Source: Ailanthus altissimus (lineage: Eukaryota > Streptophyta > Magnoliopsida > Sapindales > Simaroubaceae). Taken from it: DNA of 64,000 nucleotides. This document shows positions 1 to 12,868 of the stretch, one piece after another. The position numbers were made by a program, and so were the translations under genes. Numbering within the stretch: position 1 is the stretch's first letter; every line of letters begins with the position of its first letter. The notes below the pieces were generated by a model that was not told where the DNA came from, searched no databases, and was given only the letters and a program-made list of their open reading frames with translations. The DNA lies in the NCBI GenBank assembly GCA_946807835.1, contig OX327706.1:21007001-21071000 (forward strand). The letters run 5' to 3'.

Positions 1-864
1 ATTAAATATAACTTGTACTGATCAATTACAACATAACACCCGTCTAAAGATTTATTTGGTAAAAAAGTGTTATGACTTTAAAATTATAGTTGCAGCCAAG
101 CACAAGCAATTGTTACGAAATGAAAGAAGGGGAGTGTTCCTAAATATTGATTGTAAATTGGAAATTAAGTTTACCAAAAACTTTTGCTTATTGTACTTTA
201 AAACAGTAGTGAAAATATCTCTATACTAAACAAAATCTTAGGTACATTTCATTAGAAACCTTATGTATATTTCACTGGAAACCTTAAGTATAGTTCATTG
301 GTTGTTGTAAAAATGACAAAACTAAATAAAATATTGATAAGTGTCTCGGGTATATATACCTTAAGAAAATACCTTATTAATAAGAAGTTCTTGAAGACAA
401 AAATCTAGCTAATTTATGGTAAGAAGATTAAAAAAAATTATTATAAAAAAAAGGTTGCAAAAGTGCAAATATCTTATTTATCAAAGTACCTTACAAATAG
501 GATGGTAAAATCACATCTAGATGTGGGCACTTATTGGTACCAAATCTTATTGGGCATGATTTTTTAAGGCTATAAGTATAGTTTGAGACAAATTTGATAC
601 ATAAAGTTTAAATTTGTAACAAATTTGAGATGAAAGATAAAATTTGTAAATACCTATAAGGATTATTTGTATATTTTTACTTATTTTAAGTTTTTTTTTA
701 TTTTAAAATGGAACCAAACGTCATTGCTTTAAATTGTAAAACTTTCAAAACAATGTCATATAATTGAAACTTAAAATATCTAAAAGTGTCTTGAATTTTA
801 AAAGTGTTGAATGAATTTGTTAATGTAATAGTGTTGGATGAAAATTTTATTGTAATATTATATT
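1..864. other. Unassigned AT-rich intergenic DNA
   Basis: Very AT-rich sequence with frequent stops in all frames. I see no gene, tRNA or clear transposon terminus. The last five bases (860-864, ATATT) are the proposed left target-site duplication of the next element. Confidence 0.6.
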
Positions 865-1307
865 TGTTGTGATATGATATGTGATGTGTATAGATGCATA
901 TAATTTTAAAAGAAAATTAAATATGCAACGGAAGTATTCATACATGTTATATAATATGTAACAAACTCAAGCATGTAATCAAATGTATGATGTGTATAGA
1001 TGCATATAATTTATATCTCATATATATTTTCATGTATGATATAAAATGAATTGTAAATAAATAACTTACCCGATTCTGAAGGTAGCTTTACAATTCTTCA
1101 AGAACTCCAAGCTTCAATTTGTTGAGCTCACCTTGAAGTGTTCACTTGCACAATTCTAATTCACAACTAAATCCGGTGGGATTATGAAGCTAGAATGACA
1201 GTCTTGAATTTCCAGCAAAGGATTGTTTTAACACTTAAAACAATTTGTCCTTATGAGTGATTACTACCAAGAGATAAAAAGAATTAAGTCTTTTCTTTAG
1301 TTCTTTA

Positions 1308-3478
1308 TGTTAGGATATGTGCTTACCCGCCATCCCAGTTTGTATGAATATTTAGTTTATAATATTTATACAATGCATATTTTATTAAATCGTTGATAAC
1401 TTTTATTAAATGGTAGTTAAGCTTGTAACATTATAAACATGATATGATCTAAATGAATTCATATCTGGTTTAAAGAAGTTTAAACCATGGCTAAGAGTTA
1501 GCAAAACTGATAGTTATAAATATTAAGTGTTAGCAGGTTATAATAGCCAGCGAGATCTAAAAAGTTAGAACCTAATCTATAATGTAACAAAGACCTGAGA
1601 ATCTACTAGTAATGACAAAGTTGCAATAAGTTGTAATACACACTAAGAAATGTCATTATGGAAGTATCTTCTCAAATAAAGAGTTCCTGATCTACGTTCA
1701 CCAATGTGAGTCTATCGGTGATACACATAGATTAGTGTATGTCTATAGCTGTATTGTACAGATGGTTATTCTTAGTTAACCATGAGCTTGGTTGAAGTTC
1801 ATATAGACATACAGGTATTCAGTTAGGACTGGATACTGAACAGACTCAAGAGGACCCCAATAGATATCCTATGAAACCGTCAAAGGAAGGTCCTCTCGAG
1901 TTGAGTAGTATTTGTGGTCCTACGACCTGAGCGCCACGGTGAACTTGTGGGAGATCCATCATATTTTGGTTCCACGTATGTCAGAGACCTTTCATGGTCT
2001 GACCGCTACGTGTCACTGGGTATGGTCCGATGCTCATGGAGTTCGGTGTGCGTAGATATGGAATCCGCCAGCTCACATAGATGGGTTGTATATCTGAACT
2101 TTGAGATTGTATCTTGTAAAGTCTTATGGTCGTAAGCAATCTACCTGGGAAAGGAGTTTCCTACAGGTTCGAACATTATAGCAAAAGTGTTTGCGTATAT
2201 TGTTCATAAAGATACGAATCTGGAGATAATATAGTAATGGATGAAATTATCGGGATTTGACGGTAATGATCTGTATCCCGTTCATCCTGGATATAATGAC
2301 GGAAGGATTATACGAATATGGAGTAACCTCAACATGTATGGTCTAACGCGCTAATTTGTAATATCCATAACGTGTGCGTGGGGCATCGTTCACGGACTTG
2401 TGGAATAGTTCCATTTGACGAATCGGGCGTGGACCTGGGGAGTCCCAATATGAAATGTACTCTTTGAGCACTTTGGCAGCGTACCGTATTGAATAGTTCA
2501 ATACAGTAAAATCCAGCAATTTACTAAGGTTACGTTAACTAAAGTATATAGTCAAATGGTGGGACCCACTTTAGGTTAACTTAGTAACCGAGTAAGGACA
2601 TAATTGTAATTTCACTTGATAATTATTTAATTGTTAAATAATTCTAATAAATATTTATTTATTTAATTGTTGAATAAATAATTTATGTTTAACTAAGGTT
2701 AAGAGTTAACTATTTAGTTAAATTAGATTAACAATACTTAATGGTTAAGTAAAAGTCAACATAACCATGATTAAGTTAGTTAATTATAGTTAAAATATTT
2801 AAATATTTTTTAACTTAACTAAAGTTAAGTGTTAACTATAGTTAGAATATTTAAATGTTAATTTAACCTAACTAAAGTTAAGAGTTAACTAAGATTAGGT
2901 TAGGTTAAATACAAATTGAAATTAAGTGAAATTAATTGTAATGAAATGAAATTAATTTCATTTGTATAAATAAGACAAATGTAAATTAAATTCATAAGCC
3001 TTTTTGTTAATTTGATTTTGCAAATTTTGGTCAGCCAATTTAAAGAGAAAAAAAGAGAAATTGTTTTCTAAAATATGGATTCAAGAGTTGAATTCATTAT
3101 TTTCTTTTAAGACATAAAACCAATTTAACAAAATAGGTTTTGATTAATTGTTAATCAAAAAGGAAAAATTAATATCATAAGTTTAAGTGGTTAAACTTCT
3201 GCTGGATCAAAGGCTGTCATTCTAGATAATCAAACCCACAATTGTTGATTACTAGAATTGATCAAAGACAACATTTTGGTGGACTTCAACAATCTCCATC
3301 CAAAGGCTTCAAAGGTTATTCCTCAATTTCGTTTCTGTTAATTCAATTAATATGTTTTGATTGTGTTTACTGCAATGTTTTAAACTTCCGCTGCTTCATT
3401 ATATGTATGAGATATGTATATATTGTTGTTAAACACAAAACCCACATGCATACACCAATAAATGGACAACTCCCAACA
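1308..3478 (+). mobile_element. Solo-LTR-like element, family X copy 1, nested in copy 2
   Basis: A 2171-bp element starting TGTTAGG and ending CCCAACA. It is flanked by perfect 5-bp duplications CTTTA at 1303-1307 and 3479-3483. It lies in the opposite orientation to copy 2, which resumes at 3484. Bases 2200-2500 are the reverse complement of the related stretch at 4180-4390 and 47650-47870. No gag or pol coding sequence is visible and the short ORFs inside are not conserved as proteins. The boundaries and the duplication are seen directly. The solo-LTR classification is inferred from TG...CA ends, the 5-bp duplication and the absence of an internal region. Confidence 0.8.
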
Positions 3479-4234
3479 CTTTACAACTTTTTATGTTGAA
3501 CCTTGGTAAGCCTTTATATTTTCTCTCAATACTTTGAGAAAAACACTTAGGAAATGCTCTTAATTCTCTTTTCTTTCTCCTAGAACGAATTTCACCCTTC
3601 AATTTTTCAAATTGAACTCTTTCAATTCTTAATTAAGTGTAAAGAATGATTTCTCTTAGTGCTCCACCACCACTTATCCATTACAAATATTAATCAATCA
3701 TATTTTTCACTCATCAATTTGATTCAACCATTTAAATCAATTTCTAAAGAGTTAATGACATTTAAACAATGCTAAGTGGTTTCACAACTTCCTTAGTGCA
3801 TCATTTAAGAATTTTAAAGTGGCCAGCATTCCTTATTATTAATAACAAATGCATTCTCCATTAGTAAATGGTGTTTGCCACTTATTCCAATTAATAATAA
3901 TAATTTGATTAATATATAAAATATTAATAATTCAAAACTATTTTGAATATTTATATTTACCATGTATGTATTTACCAAGCAAGATAAATAGGTAAATACA
4001 TGGTAAATTATTTATGGATTAAGATTATGTCACTTGTCAATTTCTTATTGGTTAACAACTCTTATAAACTAATAATGTATTTTACATTCAATTGTTGACA
4101 AGTGAATAATAAAAGGAACCTTGAAACATTTTTTTTTTATTTTGCTGGAAATTGTAGGATTAATAGTTCAATCCAATTTGTTGCCCCAGTGCACAACGAG
4201 TACATTTCATATTGTGAGACTCTCTAGGTCCATG

Positions 4235-4836
4235 CCCGATTTGTCATATGAAACTATTTCACACGTCTGTGAACAATGTCCCACACACATGTTACAAATA
4301 TTACAAAACGACGCATTAGACCATACAAGTTGAGGTTATAACATATTCGTATAATCCTTCCATCATAAATATCCTTGAAGAGAGGAGATATAGATCAACA
4401 CCGTCAAGTCTCCATTTGCTCAACTATAAACTTATCTCTAGATTTGTATTTCAATAAATAATATCCGTAAACACTTTTACAATATTATTTTCCCGAGGAT
4501 AAAATTAATTCTCGGATATTACATATGAAACTATTCCCGATTTGTCATATGAAACTATTTCACACGTCTGTGAACAATGTCCCACACACATGTTACAAAT
4601 ATTACAAAACGACGCATTAGACCATACAAGTTGAGGTTATAACATATTCGTATAATCCTTCCATCATAAATATCCTTGAAGAGAGGAGATATAGATCAAC
4701 ACCGTCAAGTCTCCATTTGCTCAACCATAAACTTATCTCTAGATTTGTATTTCAATAAATAATATCCGTAAACACTTTTACGATATTATTTTCCCGAGGA
4801 TAAAATTAATTCTCGGATATGTCTGCTTATGGCCAT
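4235..4836. repeat. 301-bp tandem duplication inside family X copy 2
   Basis: The stretch beginning CCCGATTTGTCATATG at 4235 starts again at 4536, and the two units stay almost identical to about 4820 (a few substitutions, for example in 'caactataaac' versus 'caaccataaac'). The period is 301 bp. The other two copies of the element have a single unit, so the duplication is private to this copy and recent compared with the element. Confidence 0.85.
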
Positions 4837-5613
4837 AAGACTTTCTGAAATACAATCTTGGAGTTGCAGGATATTTTACTCACCCAATTGAGTTGATGGA
4901 TCTCATATCTGTACACAACGGACTCCATGAGCATCGGACCATACCCAGCGACACCCAGCGGTCGGACTATGAAAGGTATCTGACATGTGTGGAACCAAAG
5001 TATGATGGATCACTCACAAGTCCACCGTGGCACTCAGGTCTAAGGACCACGAATACTACTCAACTCGAAAGATCCTCCATTGACGACTTTATGGGATGTC
5101 TATTGGAGATCTTTGTGAGTCTGTTCAATATTCAGTCCTTACTGAATACTTGTATCTCTATACGAGTTTTCACTAAACTCATGGTCTGCTAAGACTAACC
5201 ATCTGAACTATCTAGATATAGACATACATTGATCTATATATATTAAGGTCTTCACTAACAGACCCGCATTAGTGAAGAGAGATCAGGAACATTAAATTTA
5301 AGAACATATTTATATAACAACATTACCTAGCACCATTTGCAACTTTGTCATTACTAATATATTCTTAAGTCTTTATCTCATTTCAGACAAGGCTCTAACT
5401 ATTTAGATTTTACTAACTTTTAGTTCTGATATAAACTCTTTTAGATCAGATCTGAACTCTTTGAGATCATACAATGTCTAAAACGTTGCAAGCATCTTAC
5501 CATATTTGTATATAATATAATTAGTGATATATTGAAATCATCATTGTATAAACATAAAGCAAATATTTATACACAAAAATAGATGGCACGTAAACACAAA
5601 TTTCAATAATATT

Positions 5614-8600
5614 TGACATGTATTTTTTTTTTAGATCATGTCATATGTTTATTAAACTAGTATTATTATATTTTGTAGTAATTTATGCTTAAACTTGTGA
5701 TATAATATTATTTGAGATATTTTATGAGATTTATTTAAAATTAATGTTATAATTTTATATATTTTTTATTGTTAATTTAAAATTTGACTTAAAATACATA
5801 AAGACCCGTCAGATTTGATAATTATTATTTTTACTCGTACAAATTTAGTAATAAAATATTAAACTTATAACAAATTTAAAAATAATTTGATATTATATAT
5901 TTAAAACGGATGTGAATACAAATTTAAATACATTCTTTAATTCAATGTCATCTCAATGTATGAAACATATTTTTTTTAAAAGAAAAATTTTTTTTGACTT
6001 CCCTAATATATATTTATGACTAGGTTATTGCACTTAACTCCCCGCAGGAGATGAAGTGCAATTACACTTAGACATGTAACCAAAATAAATAAATAAACAC
6101 TTGGGGTTTTGCTAGTTAATTAGTTTAGAAGCATACATAATATTAAGAGGGACAAATAAGTGAACAAATCTTAAAAAGTGAGCGAATAAATTAAAAATGT
6201 ATAAAAACATAAGGCGTACATGAACCTCATCACCATCAAGCAATGGCATTACTTATTCAATTCAAAAGCAGGAAATTTTAATCTGAATATGCTAATCCTT
6301 TATTTATTTTTTTAATCGTAGAAAGTATGTGTACGATGGTATACGGTGACAAAAGGGGATTTACAAAGAAAAGAAATATGGCGGGAAAAAAGAAAAATGG
6401 GAAAACGACAAAAGAAGAAAGAAAAAAGCAGATATGGGAAATCGTACTTTGAGGTGGCAATGGCGTTGCTCCAACCTCCAAGTCTCCAGCTCTATTTTTT
6501 AAACCACTTTTATATCCAGCTGCAAATTCAATGGCCTTTTATCACGTGCTTCAGAACCTCACCAAGGCGACACACGTGCGACTTGCATCCTCTGGGCGCA
6601 GCAGCAGGCAGCAGCAGCGACAGCCACAGCCCTGCCTTGTCCTCCCGAATTCACATTTTACCTTACCTCTTTTGGCATGTAGTTTGAGGACATTTAGGTA
6701 ATTCAACGATGAGTATTCTGTCTGTCAGGTAGGTAAACCGTACACGGTGGATGATTAGTGATTATCTATTTTTCTAAAATGTTAACTCACCTCACGTGAA
6801 TATCGGATACATTCCACATTCTGGGAGGTTTCGTTGCATCGATGGGGGTGTCCTGATCAAATTTTCATAGCGGTGGATGGATTAGATTTTTTATTTATTA
6901 ATTAATTACTTGGTCGGCACATTGTTTTGCCACAAGCAAGGAATAATTTTGAGTAAACGAAAAGAAACAACTAGGATAGGACCACTTCCATTGTCATCCA
7001 TCGTATATTTTTGTGTGTGCTTGTTTTGCCATTCTAAGTACCTTTTCATTTAGTTTTAATCTCAAATCAATATTAAGAAAATATAAATATATTATTATAT
7101 CAAAAGTATGTTTGGTCAATATTAAGATTTACTACTGTTGGAAGATATTGACCCAATTAATACTAATTTATTTGTAAAAAAATTTCTAATTCTCTATCTA
7201 TCTCATCTCTTTACTCCTAAAAAAAAAATCAAAATTTTTTTATTAGAAAGAAATTCATTCTCGATCATTTTTTATGAAAATATATTTTTCTTAATTCAAC
7301 TTTATTTATTCTTAACCTTTTAGCAATTTTTTTTAAACTAATATTTTCTCTTATTGATAATAAATTGTTCACATAAATTTGTGGTAATTGGTCATCCAAC
7401 TCTTAATATAAATTGGCTCTTTAATTTATACTATCTTGATCTTAACCTAGATTGAATTTGACTTTATATAATTTTCTGTTATCTTTTATTTATAATAAAA
7501 ATTTTCTTCATATTTAAATTTTTAGTAGTTTAAATGCGCAGAATACTAATTCAAAATATCAACGTGTGGAATGGCTTACAAGAACACAACTCCTCAATTT
7601 CTTACATAGTAGTGCTAGTTGTTAATAACTTTGTGCAAAAGATCTGTCTCCCGAATTTTTTTTATTGAAAAAAAAATCCTCAATAAACATGTATGGTTAA
7701 AATCGGTATTTATATTTTTTTTATAAAAAAATTTGTATTAATATAATAACCTGATACAAAACTTAATGTACTTTTAACTACAATTATATGATTTTATCAT
7801 CTTATTCTACTTGTTTTGAGTGGCACAACATAATATATATATATATATTTGAGTGGCAATTATTTGCATCATAATTTACAAAAATACAACATTTCATAAG
7901 CATTAAATTAAAACAGCTTGCAGATATTAAAATATATTTATTGAAATAAAAAATAGATAATAACAAAATTATTAGAGGAAAAGAATGTCACATTATTGAA
8001 TTCAATGAAAGAGCTCACTTTTCAATTATAGAATTATAATTTTACAATATAATTTAAATACTTTCGTTATGTCATTGGTAAAGATTTACAGTAGACACCT
8101 AGCAAACCCGTGGGCAAAACTTTAGCTTAATTTCTTACCTTTTCTTTTACAAAATTGAAAAAGATGAATAGAAAAAAAAAAAAAAGAAGGGCGGTTGACA
8201 ATAATAGGTATATCACTTTGCTAAAGAATTTTCCCGTATTTTTAATTATTTATTATCAAAATTTTTTTACATAATTTTTTTATAGAGGCTGTAAGTGAAT
8301 ATTATATATTTTTTTTTGAAGTACTTATATATATAATTTTTTAGATTTTCATTGAGATTATAAAAAATTATTTTGTTTATAAATAAAGCCATTATTTATT
8401 CACACACACGCATACAAATCAAAACATAATATTTGAACTACATGCAATTGTCCAAATTTTCTTTAAGCGTATTCATAAGGAAACTAACAAACTGTCCTTA
8501 ATATCTCCATTGATATCTAGCCAATCTTTCTAAATCTAATAGTAAATTTTCATAAAGTTTTTTATTCAATGAATGTGTTTCGTTGTAACTTGAAAAGAAT

Positions 8601-11275
8601 CGGAGTCTACTGTCTGTCTAACAACTATAAGTACCTTTTAAAAATTTCAATCACAATAAATGAATATCGTAACATATCAATAACTTCAATCTTCATCCAT
8701 GCAATTATAAAACACCTCACACTTATTTAAAACTGAGACTCAGAAAATTCTTTAGCATAACATATTTTGTAAGATGTAAAAGATTCCTGAATTTTGGATT
8801 AGAATTAGAATTATAATTAATTTTTTAAATGAGATTTTATGATAATAAGTGTAATTATGTAGTAACTACATCTCTTAATTAATGTCCAAGTTTTGAGTTC
8901 TATTTTTTCTTTTCTATTTTTTTTTATAAAGAAGAAAAATTAAAAGAATTTACAAACGAGAGATTTATTGTTGTGATGCAAAGTGCAAAAGCTTCGCTAT
9001 CTTACGAAAAGGTTAAAAATTGGGTCACCGTGACCAAACATAAAAGCCCCTCCACCGTCCAATTTCAGAATTCTCCTCATCTCTCTCTCCTGAATTATTA
9101 TCCGAATTTTTTGAATGCACGTGAAACACGAGTGGTAAATAGAAACGACATAAACGACAGTTATGAAAATAACACGAGTAACACATGTTATATTTTAACA
9201 GGTTCCACGTAGTCACCGGCATTGATTGTTTAACCACACACACACACCGCCGTACCCAGCTTTTAGTCATGTTCCGATCCCCTAATTTCTCACCACGTCA
9301 TCCGGTTAGTTGGAACTTCTGCCCCTCCCAAGTTTTGTCCTTTTCCCCTTACGTGGCAAATCAAACGTCACCGTTTATGGGTCCACTTTGTTTTTTTTTT
9401 TTTTTCTAATAAATTACTGAAATAAATTATGCCAAGTAATCTGTTGCTGTCTCCTTTAGAACCGTCAGCGAGGATAAGAGATGGAGATGCCACGTAATGT
9501 GGAGCTTTGCCAGCTATAACGCATTGCTACTTTTGTTTTTGTTATTATATTTTCGGAATATAATTAATTTGAGTTTATCGAAAAGACAACATCTATTTTT
9601 AGGGATTCGTTTTAGGGATGGACGATACTTACCTTCACTAACTAATAACCATCCCATGTTTCCCGCTATCGTAAGCCGTATGCATCCATCGTATTCGTAT
9701 CATTTTCTTTAATAAGCCAACGGCTCATGTTAGTAGTTGAAACTTGAAAGTCGAAATTATCGTAGCTTTTGTTTTTATATTCTTGCAGGCTAAGGATCTC
9801 CGCATAAAAATTTAACTTGCTTTTTTTAAAAAATAAATAAATAAATATTACCATGTAAATTTTATATCTTAATTGCAACTGCTATAAATTACAACAAAAT
9901 GAAGTTATTAATAATAATTTTATTTCTCAACTATAACTATTTTGAATTATAATACCTTTAATTGGTCCACTAGTTAGGAGATTTGTTGACTTTATTCTAT
10001 TTTTCTTTTTTATAAACTTATTAACATTTTGAGTACGTTAGGTGAGATGTGACCTGAAATTGGATTCTAATATGTTATATGATCAAACTCGTATAAATTA
10101 ACCAATAAAGTAACATATGTAATATATAATACACTCAGCTTTATTGTTAATATAAATTATGATTTAATTAATTTTAAACCCCTTGTTTTAATTAAAAACT
10201 GTCAGTCTTCACCTGAATTAGCAAAAGAAAAAAAGTGGACATGAATGGCACACAGAAAAGAGGTGTGTTTTGATAGTGCCCGCTCAACAACTCCTTTCAT
10301 TTTCTTCATTCATATATTGTGTCCAAGGCCGCCCCTCTTTTTAAGTTTTTCATGTCAAATACTCTTCGTTAAGAATATATGATAATTAATTTCATCAGAA
10401 TTTAGAACATAAATTTTTTTTTTTTATAAATGGAATCTTACATAATAGTGAAGCAGCTAAGCACAAATCTTTATACTCAAAATTGAACTGCTTCTATAAA
10501 AAGCACTTTCCGAGGTAATTTCACATCCATTTCAGTTTGCACAACTGAGCCTGTGTTTATTTATATAATTTTTAAATTGTTATTTTAATTTTTTTTTTTT
10601 TTATAATTTTCCTCCTAGTGGCAGCAGGCTGCAGCTATATTTGACAAAGAACAAAAGTACTACGTTGATTGTAGATGAGTTAGGGGTCGCCATCGAAATA
10701 TATATAGCACTAACAGGTGTAAACCAATATTGTGAAATCAATCATGGACCACATTTTGATTATCCGTTAAATTAGGGTAACATATTGCTTTTATTATAAC
10801 GCTTGATTCGGAGAAATTATTTGACAAGGATGGTCAAAAGCATTCAAATTTAAGAGGAATTATTTCATAACTTCATGCAAATTAAAGATATGGCTTGTTG
10901 ATTAAATAGTCTCACTGATCACTACTTGCACCATCTACATGGATATGGACAAAGTCGAACCAATATTAAATATGTTATTTCTACAATGTAATCAATTATA
11001 GGGGAAACATTCAAACTTTTACTCTCAGCATTGTCTTCTGATTTAGTCTCTATTTTATTAAGAATTTTTTTTTTTAAGTAACTTCTATTTTAATATGTGA
11101 TATCTCATATTGCTCGGGTAAGTAAAGACGAAGTACTTTATAAATACTGCAAAAATAAGTCAAGTTAACTTAATGGGATTTGGGGGTGTGATAGAACATA
11201 CTGATCTAGATAAAACCAATCACTATAATGGCCCTCAAAGACTAAGTATGCGACAATATCAATGCTTGAGGCTAA
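5614..11275. other. Long intergenic stretch, no gene recognised
   Basis: About 5.6 kb of AT-rich DNA with poly-A/T tracts and a short TA microsatellite near 7833. No ORF has a recognisable domain. Two less AT-rich islands, 6340-6860 and 9020-9500, contain clustered ACGT-core motifs (CACGTG or close variants near 6543, 6575, 6793, 9118, 9290, 9350 and 9490). Such motifs are known as plant bZIP/bHLH binding sites, so these islands could be promoter remnants, but I see no adjacent coding exon. Confidence 0.5.
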
Positions 11276-11280
11276 GTATG

Positions 11281-11670
11281 TGATGCAACATGCCAAGGCC
11301 AAGGATGACAACATTTGATGAAATTCTACCCCAATTACAATTCTATCAAGATAATTATAGTCTTATGAATTATTTTTAATTTAAATCATATCGATTAGAT
11401 TGTCAATATTGTGATTATGTTTATCAATTATATTTTAGATATGATTATACCAATTTTAACTAGGATTTTATCTTTTTGTAAACTATATATTCGGTAAAGT
11501 TCTTGTAAATTGATAAATTCAAATTGAGCGTCAAATAAAATTTTCAAGTAGAATTTTTTTTTTCAATTTTTGGTATTCTTTAAAAGAATCAACGAGTTTT
11601 TTAAGCTTATTTTTGGCATTCCGAGTGAATCGACAGATAATAGAATATTCATTTTAGGACTGCTGTGTCA
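11281..11670 (+). repeat. 5' LTR of the miniature retrotransposon
   Basis: 390 bp starting TGATGCAACATG and ending GACTGCTGTGTCA. It aligns along its whole length with 12458-12863, with visible substitutions and small indels, so the insertion is not recent. Confidence 0.9.
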
Positions 11671-11690
11671 AGTATTAGAGCCTGGTTATG
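11670..11690 (+). promoter_or_regulatory. Degenerate primer-binding site (initiator tRNA-Met type)
   Basis: Directly after the 5' LTR the sequence AGTATTAGAGCCTGGTT resembles the canonical plant retrotransposon site TGGTATCAGAGCCTGGTT, with a few substitutions. Its position and partial match support it. It may no longer prime. Confidence 0.7.
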
Positions 11691-12438
11691 TTTACCTTTG
11701 TGCTAGATACTATCCAAAAAATACTACCTTCACCTAAATCATCAAACGCCATCTATTTAATAGTCCGCTCTCTTAGGATCAACCTCCACTGCTCCGTTAA
11801 CAGCACCGTTGGCCGAAAAATTGAAACCCTAATTTTGAGTAATTACTACTTTACTCCTTTCATTTAATTTGGTATTAAATTTTTACTTTTTATTTTTTCC
11901 TTAAAAAAAGAGTGAGCCAAAAAAAAAATAATGGAAAAAAATTGATTGAAATTATGGTGCCAAATATTAATGTTAATTTTGATGAATTAGAAGATAATTG
12001 ACTATTAACATCGATAATAATTTCTCAGGATCCAATTATTAATTTTGATCAACCACCGATATTTGATGAAGTTCTTAAGATCGATAAGTATGATGAGTTA
12101 ATAAACAACACAGTCGAGTTCTATTCTCTTGATTCGAATAAAAGTGATAATTATGAGATTTTTCAACATATGAAAGAGTTCGAGAAAATTTTGTTTGTTA
12201 TCAATTATTTTTAAAAGTCGCATGAAAATGCTTTGAAGATTTTGTTAAAAAAAATTAATGATTTTGAAATTTGTTTTTTGTCATTGGAGTGATTTGATGG
12301 ATATTGTGACTAAGATTGGAAAGTTGAAAGTTCATGGTCTACTTCAAAATATTATGTTGAAAATCTATTCTAGTGTATGCAAAGAACAATTTGAAAGATG
12401 TTTTCAAATGTCAACCATGATAAAATTTTAAGGGCGAA

Positions 12439-12457
12439 TTTTTTCAACTTGGGGGAA
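12439..12457 (+). promoter_or_regulatory. Polypurine tract of the miniature retrotransposon
   Basis: The run GGGGGAA ends immediately before the 3' LTR (12458), the expected position of a plus-strand priming tract. Confidence 0.6.
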
Positions 12458-12863
12458 TGATGCAGCACACTAAGGCTAGGGATGACAATATTTGATGGAA
12501 GTTTATCCCAACTACAACTTTATCAAGATAACTATAGTTTTATGATTTGTTTTTAATTTAAATCCTATCTAGATTACATTATTTAATATTGTGATTATGT
12601 TTATCAGTTATATTTCAGATAGGATTAAGATATCTATTTTAACTAAGACTTTATCTTTTTGTAGACTATATATTCTGCAAAGTTCTTATAAATTGATAGA
12701 TTCAGTTGAGCGTTAAATAAAATTTTCAAGTAGAGAAACTTTTCTCTCAATTCTCAAATTCTTGATATTTTTTAAAAGAATCAACAAGTTTTTGAAGCTT
12801 ATTTTTTGGTATTTTGAGTGAATTAACAAATAATATGAGGTTCGTTTTAGGACTGCTGCATCA
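12458..12863 (+). repeat. 3' LTR of the miniature retrotransposon
   Basis: 406 bp starting TGATGCAGCACAC and ending GACTGCTGCATCA, followed by GTATG. Slightly longer than the 5' LTR owing to small indels near 12690-12760. Confidence 0.9.
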
Positions 12864-12868
12864 GTATG

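Larger units (their letters stand above)
865..5608 (-). mobile_element. Solo-LTR-like element, family X copy 2, interrupted by copy 1
   Basis: On the minus strand this matches the same family as 46797-48826 and the inverted 1308-3478. Shared landmarks are the 'acggaag' region near 905-935, the 'tccggtgggattatgaagctagaa' type region near 1170, and the long stretch 4180-5480. Removing the copy-1 insertion (1308-3478 plus one 5-bp duplication) and one 301-bp tandem duplication leaves about 2.27 kb, close to the 2.03-2.17 kb of the other copies. The left end begins TGTTGTG. The right end, near 5608, is degenerate but aligns base for base with the last 20 bases of copy 3. ATATT occurs at 860-864 and 5609-5613 and is the proposed target-site duplication. 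The TG...CA ends and 5-bp duplications fit a solo LTR. No internal region or coding sequence is present. The exact right end is an inference. Confidence 0.65.
11281..12863 (+). mobile_element. Miniature LTR retrotransposon with intact ends
   Basis: A 1583-bp element bounded by two direct LTRs (11281-11670 and 12458-12863) and by perfect GTATG duplications at 11276-11280 and 12864-12868. The 787-bp internal region starts with a degenerate initiator-Met primer-binding site and ends with a purine-rich tract just before the 3' LTR. It holds only broken reading frames, with stops in all frames, and no recognisable gag, protease, RT or integrase. The 'gggcgaattttttcaac' then 'gggggaa' context before the 3' LTR resembles the 3' end of plant Ty3/gypsy elements (family knowledge). 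It is either a TRIM-like non-autonomous element or an internal-deletion derivative. Confidence 0.9.

Noticed and set aside
2160..2180. 'aggttcgaac' as a tRNA B box
   Set aside because: No A box, no cloverleaf, and it lies inside family X element sequence.
6278..6687. Overlapping frames on both strands of up to 113 codons
   Set aside because: Low-complexity Lys-rich or Phe-rich translations from an A-rich stretch. No family resemblance.
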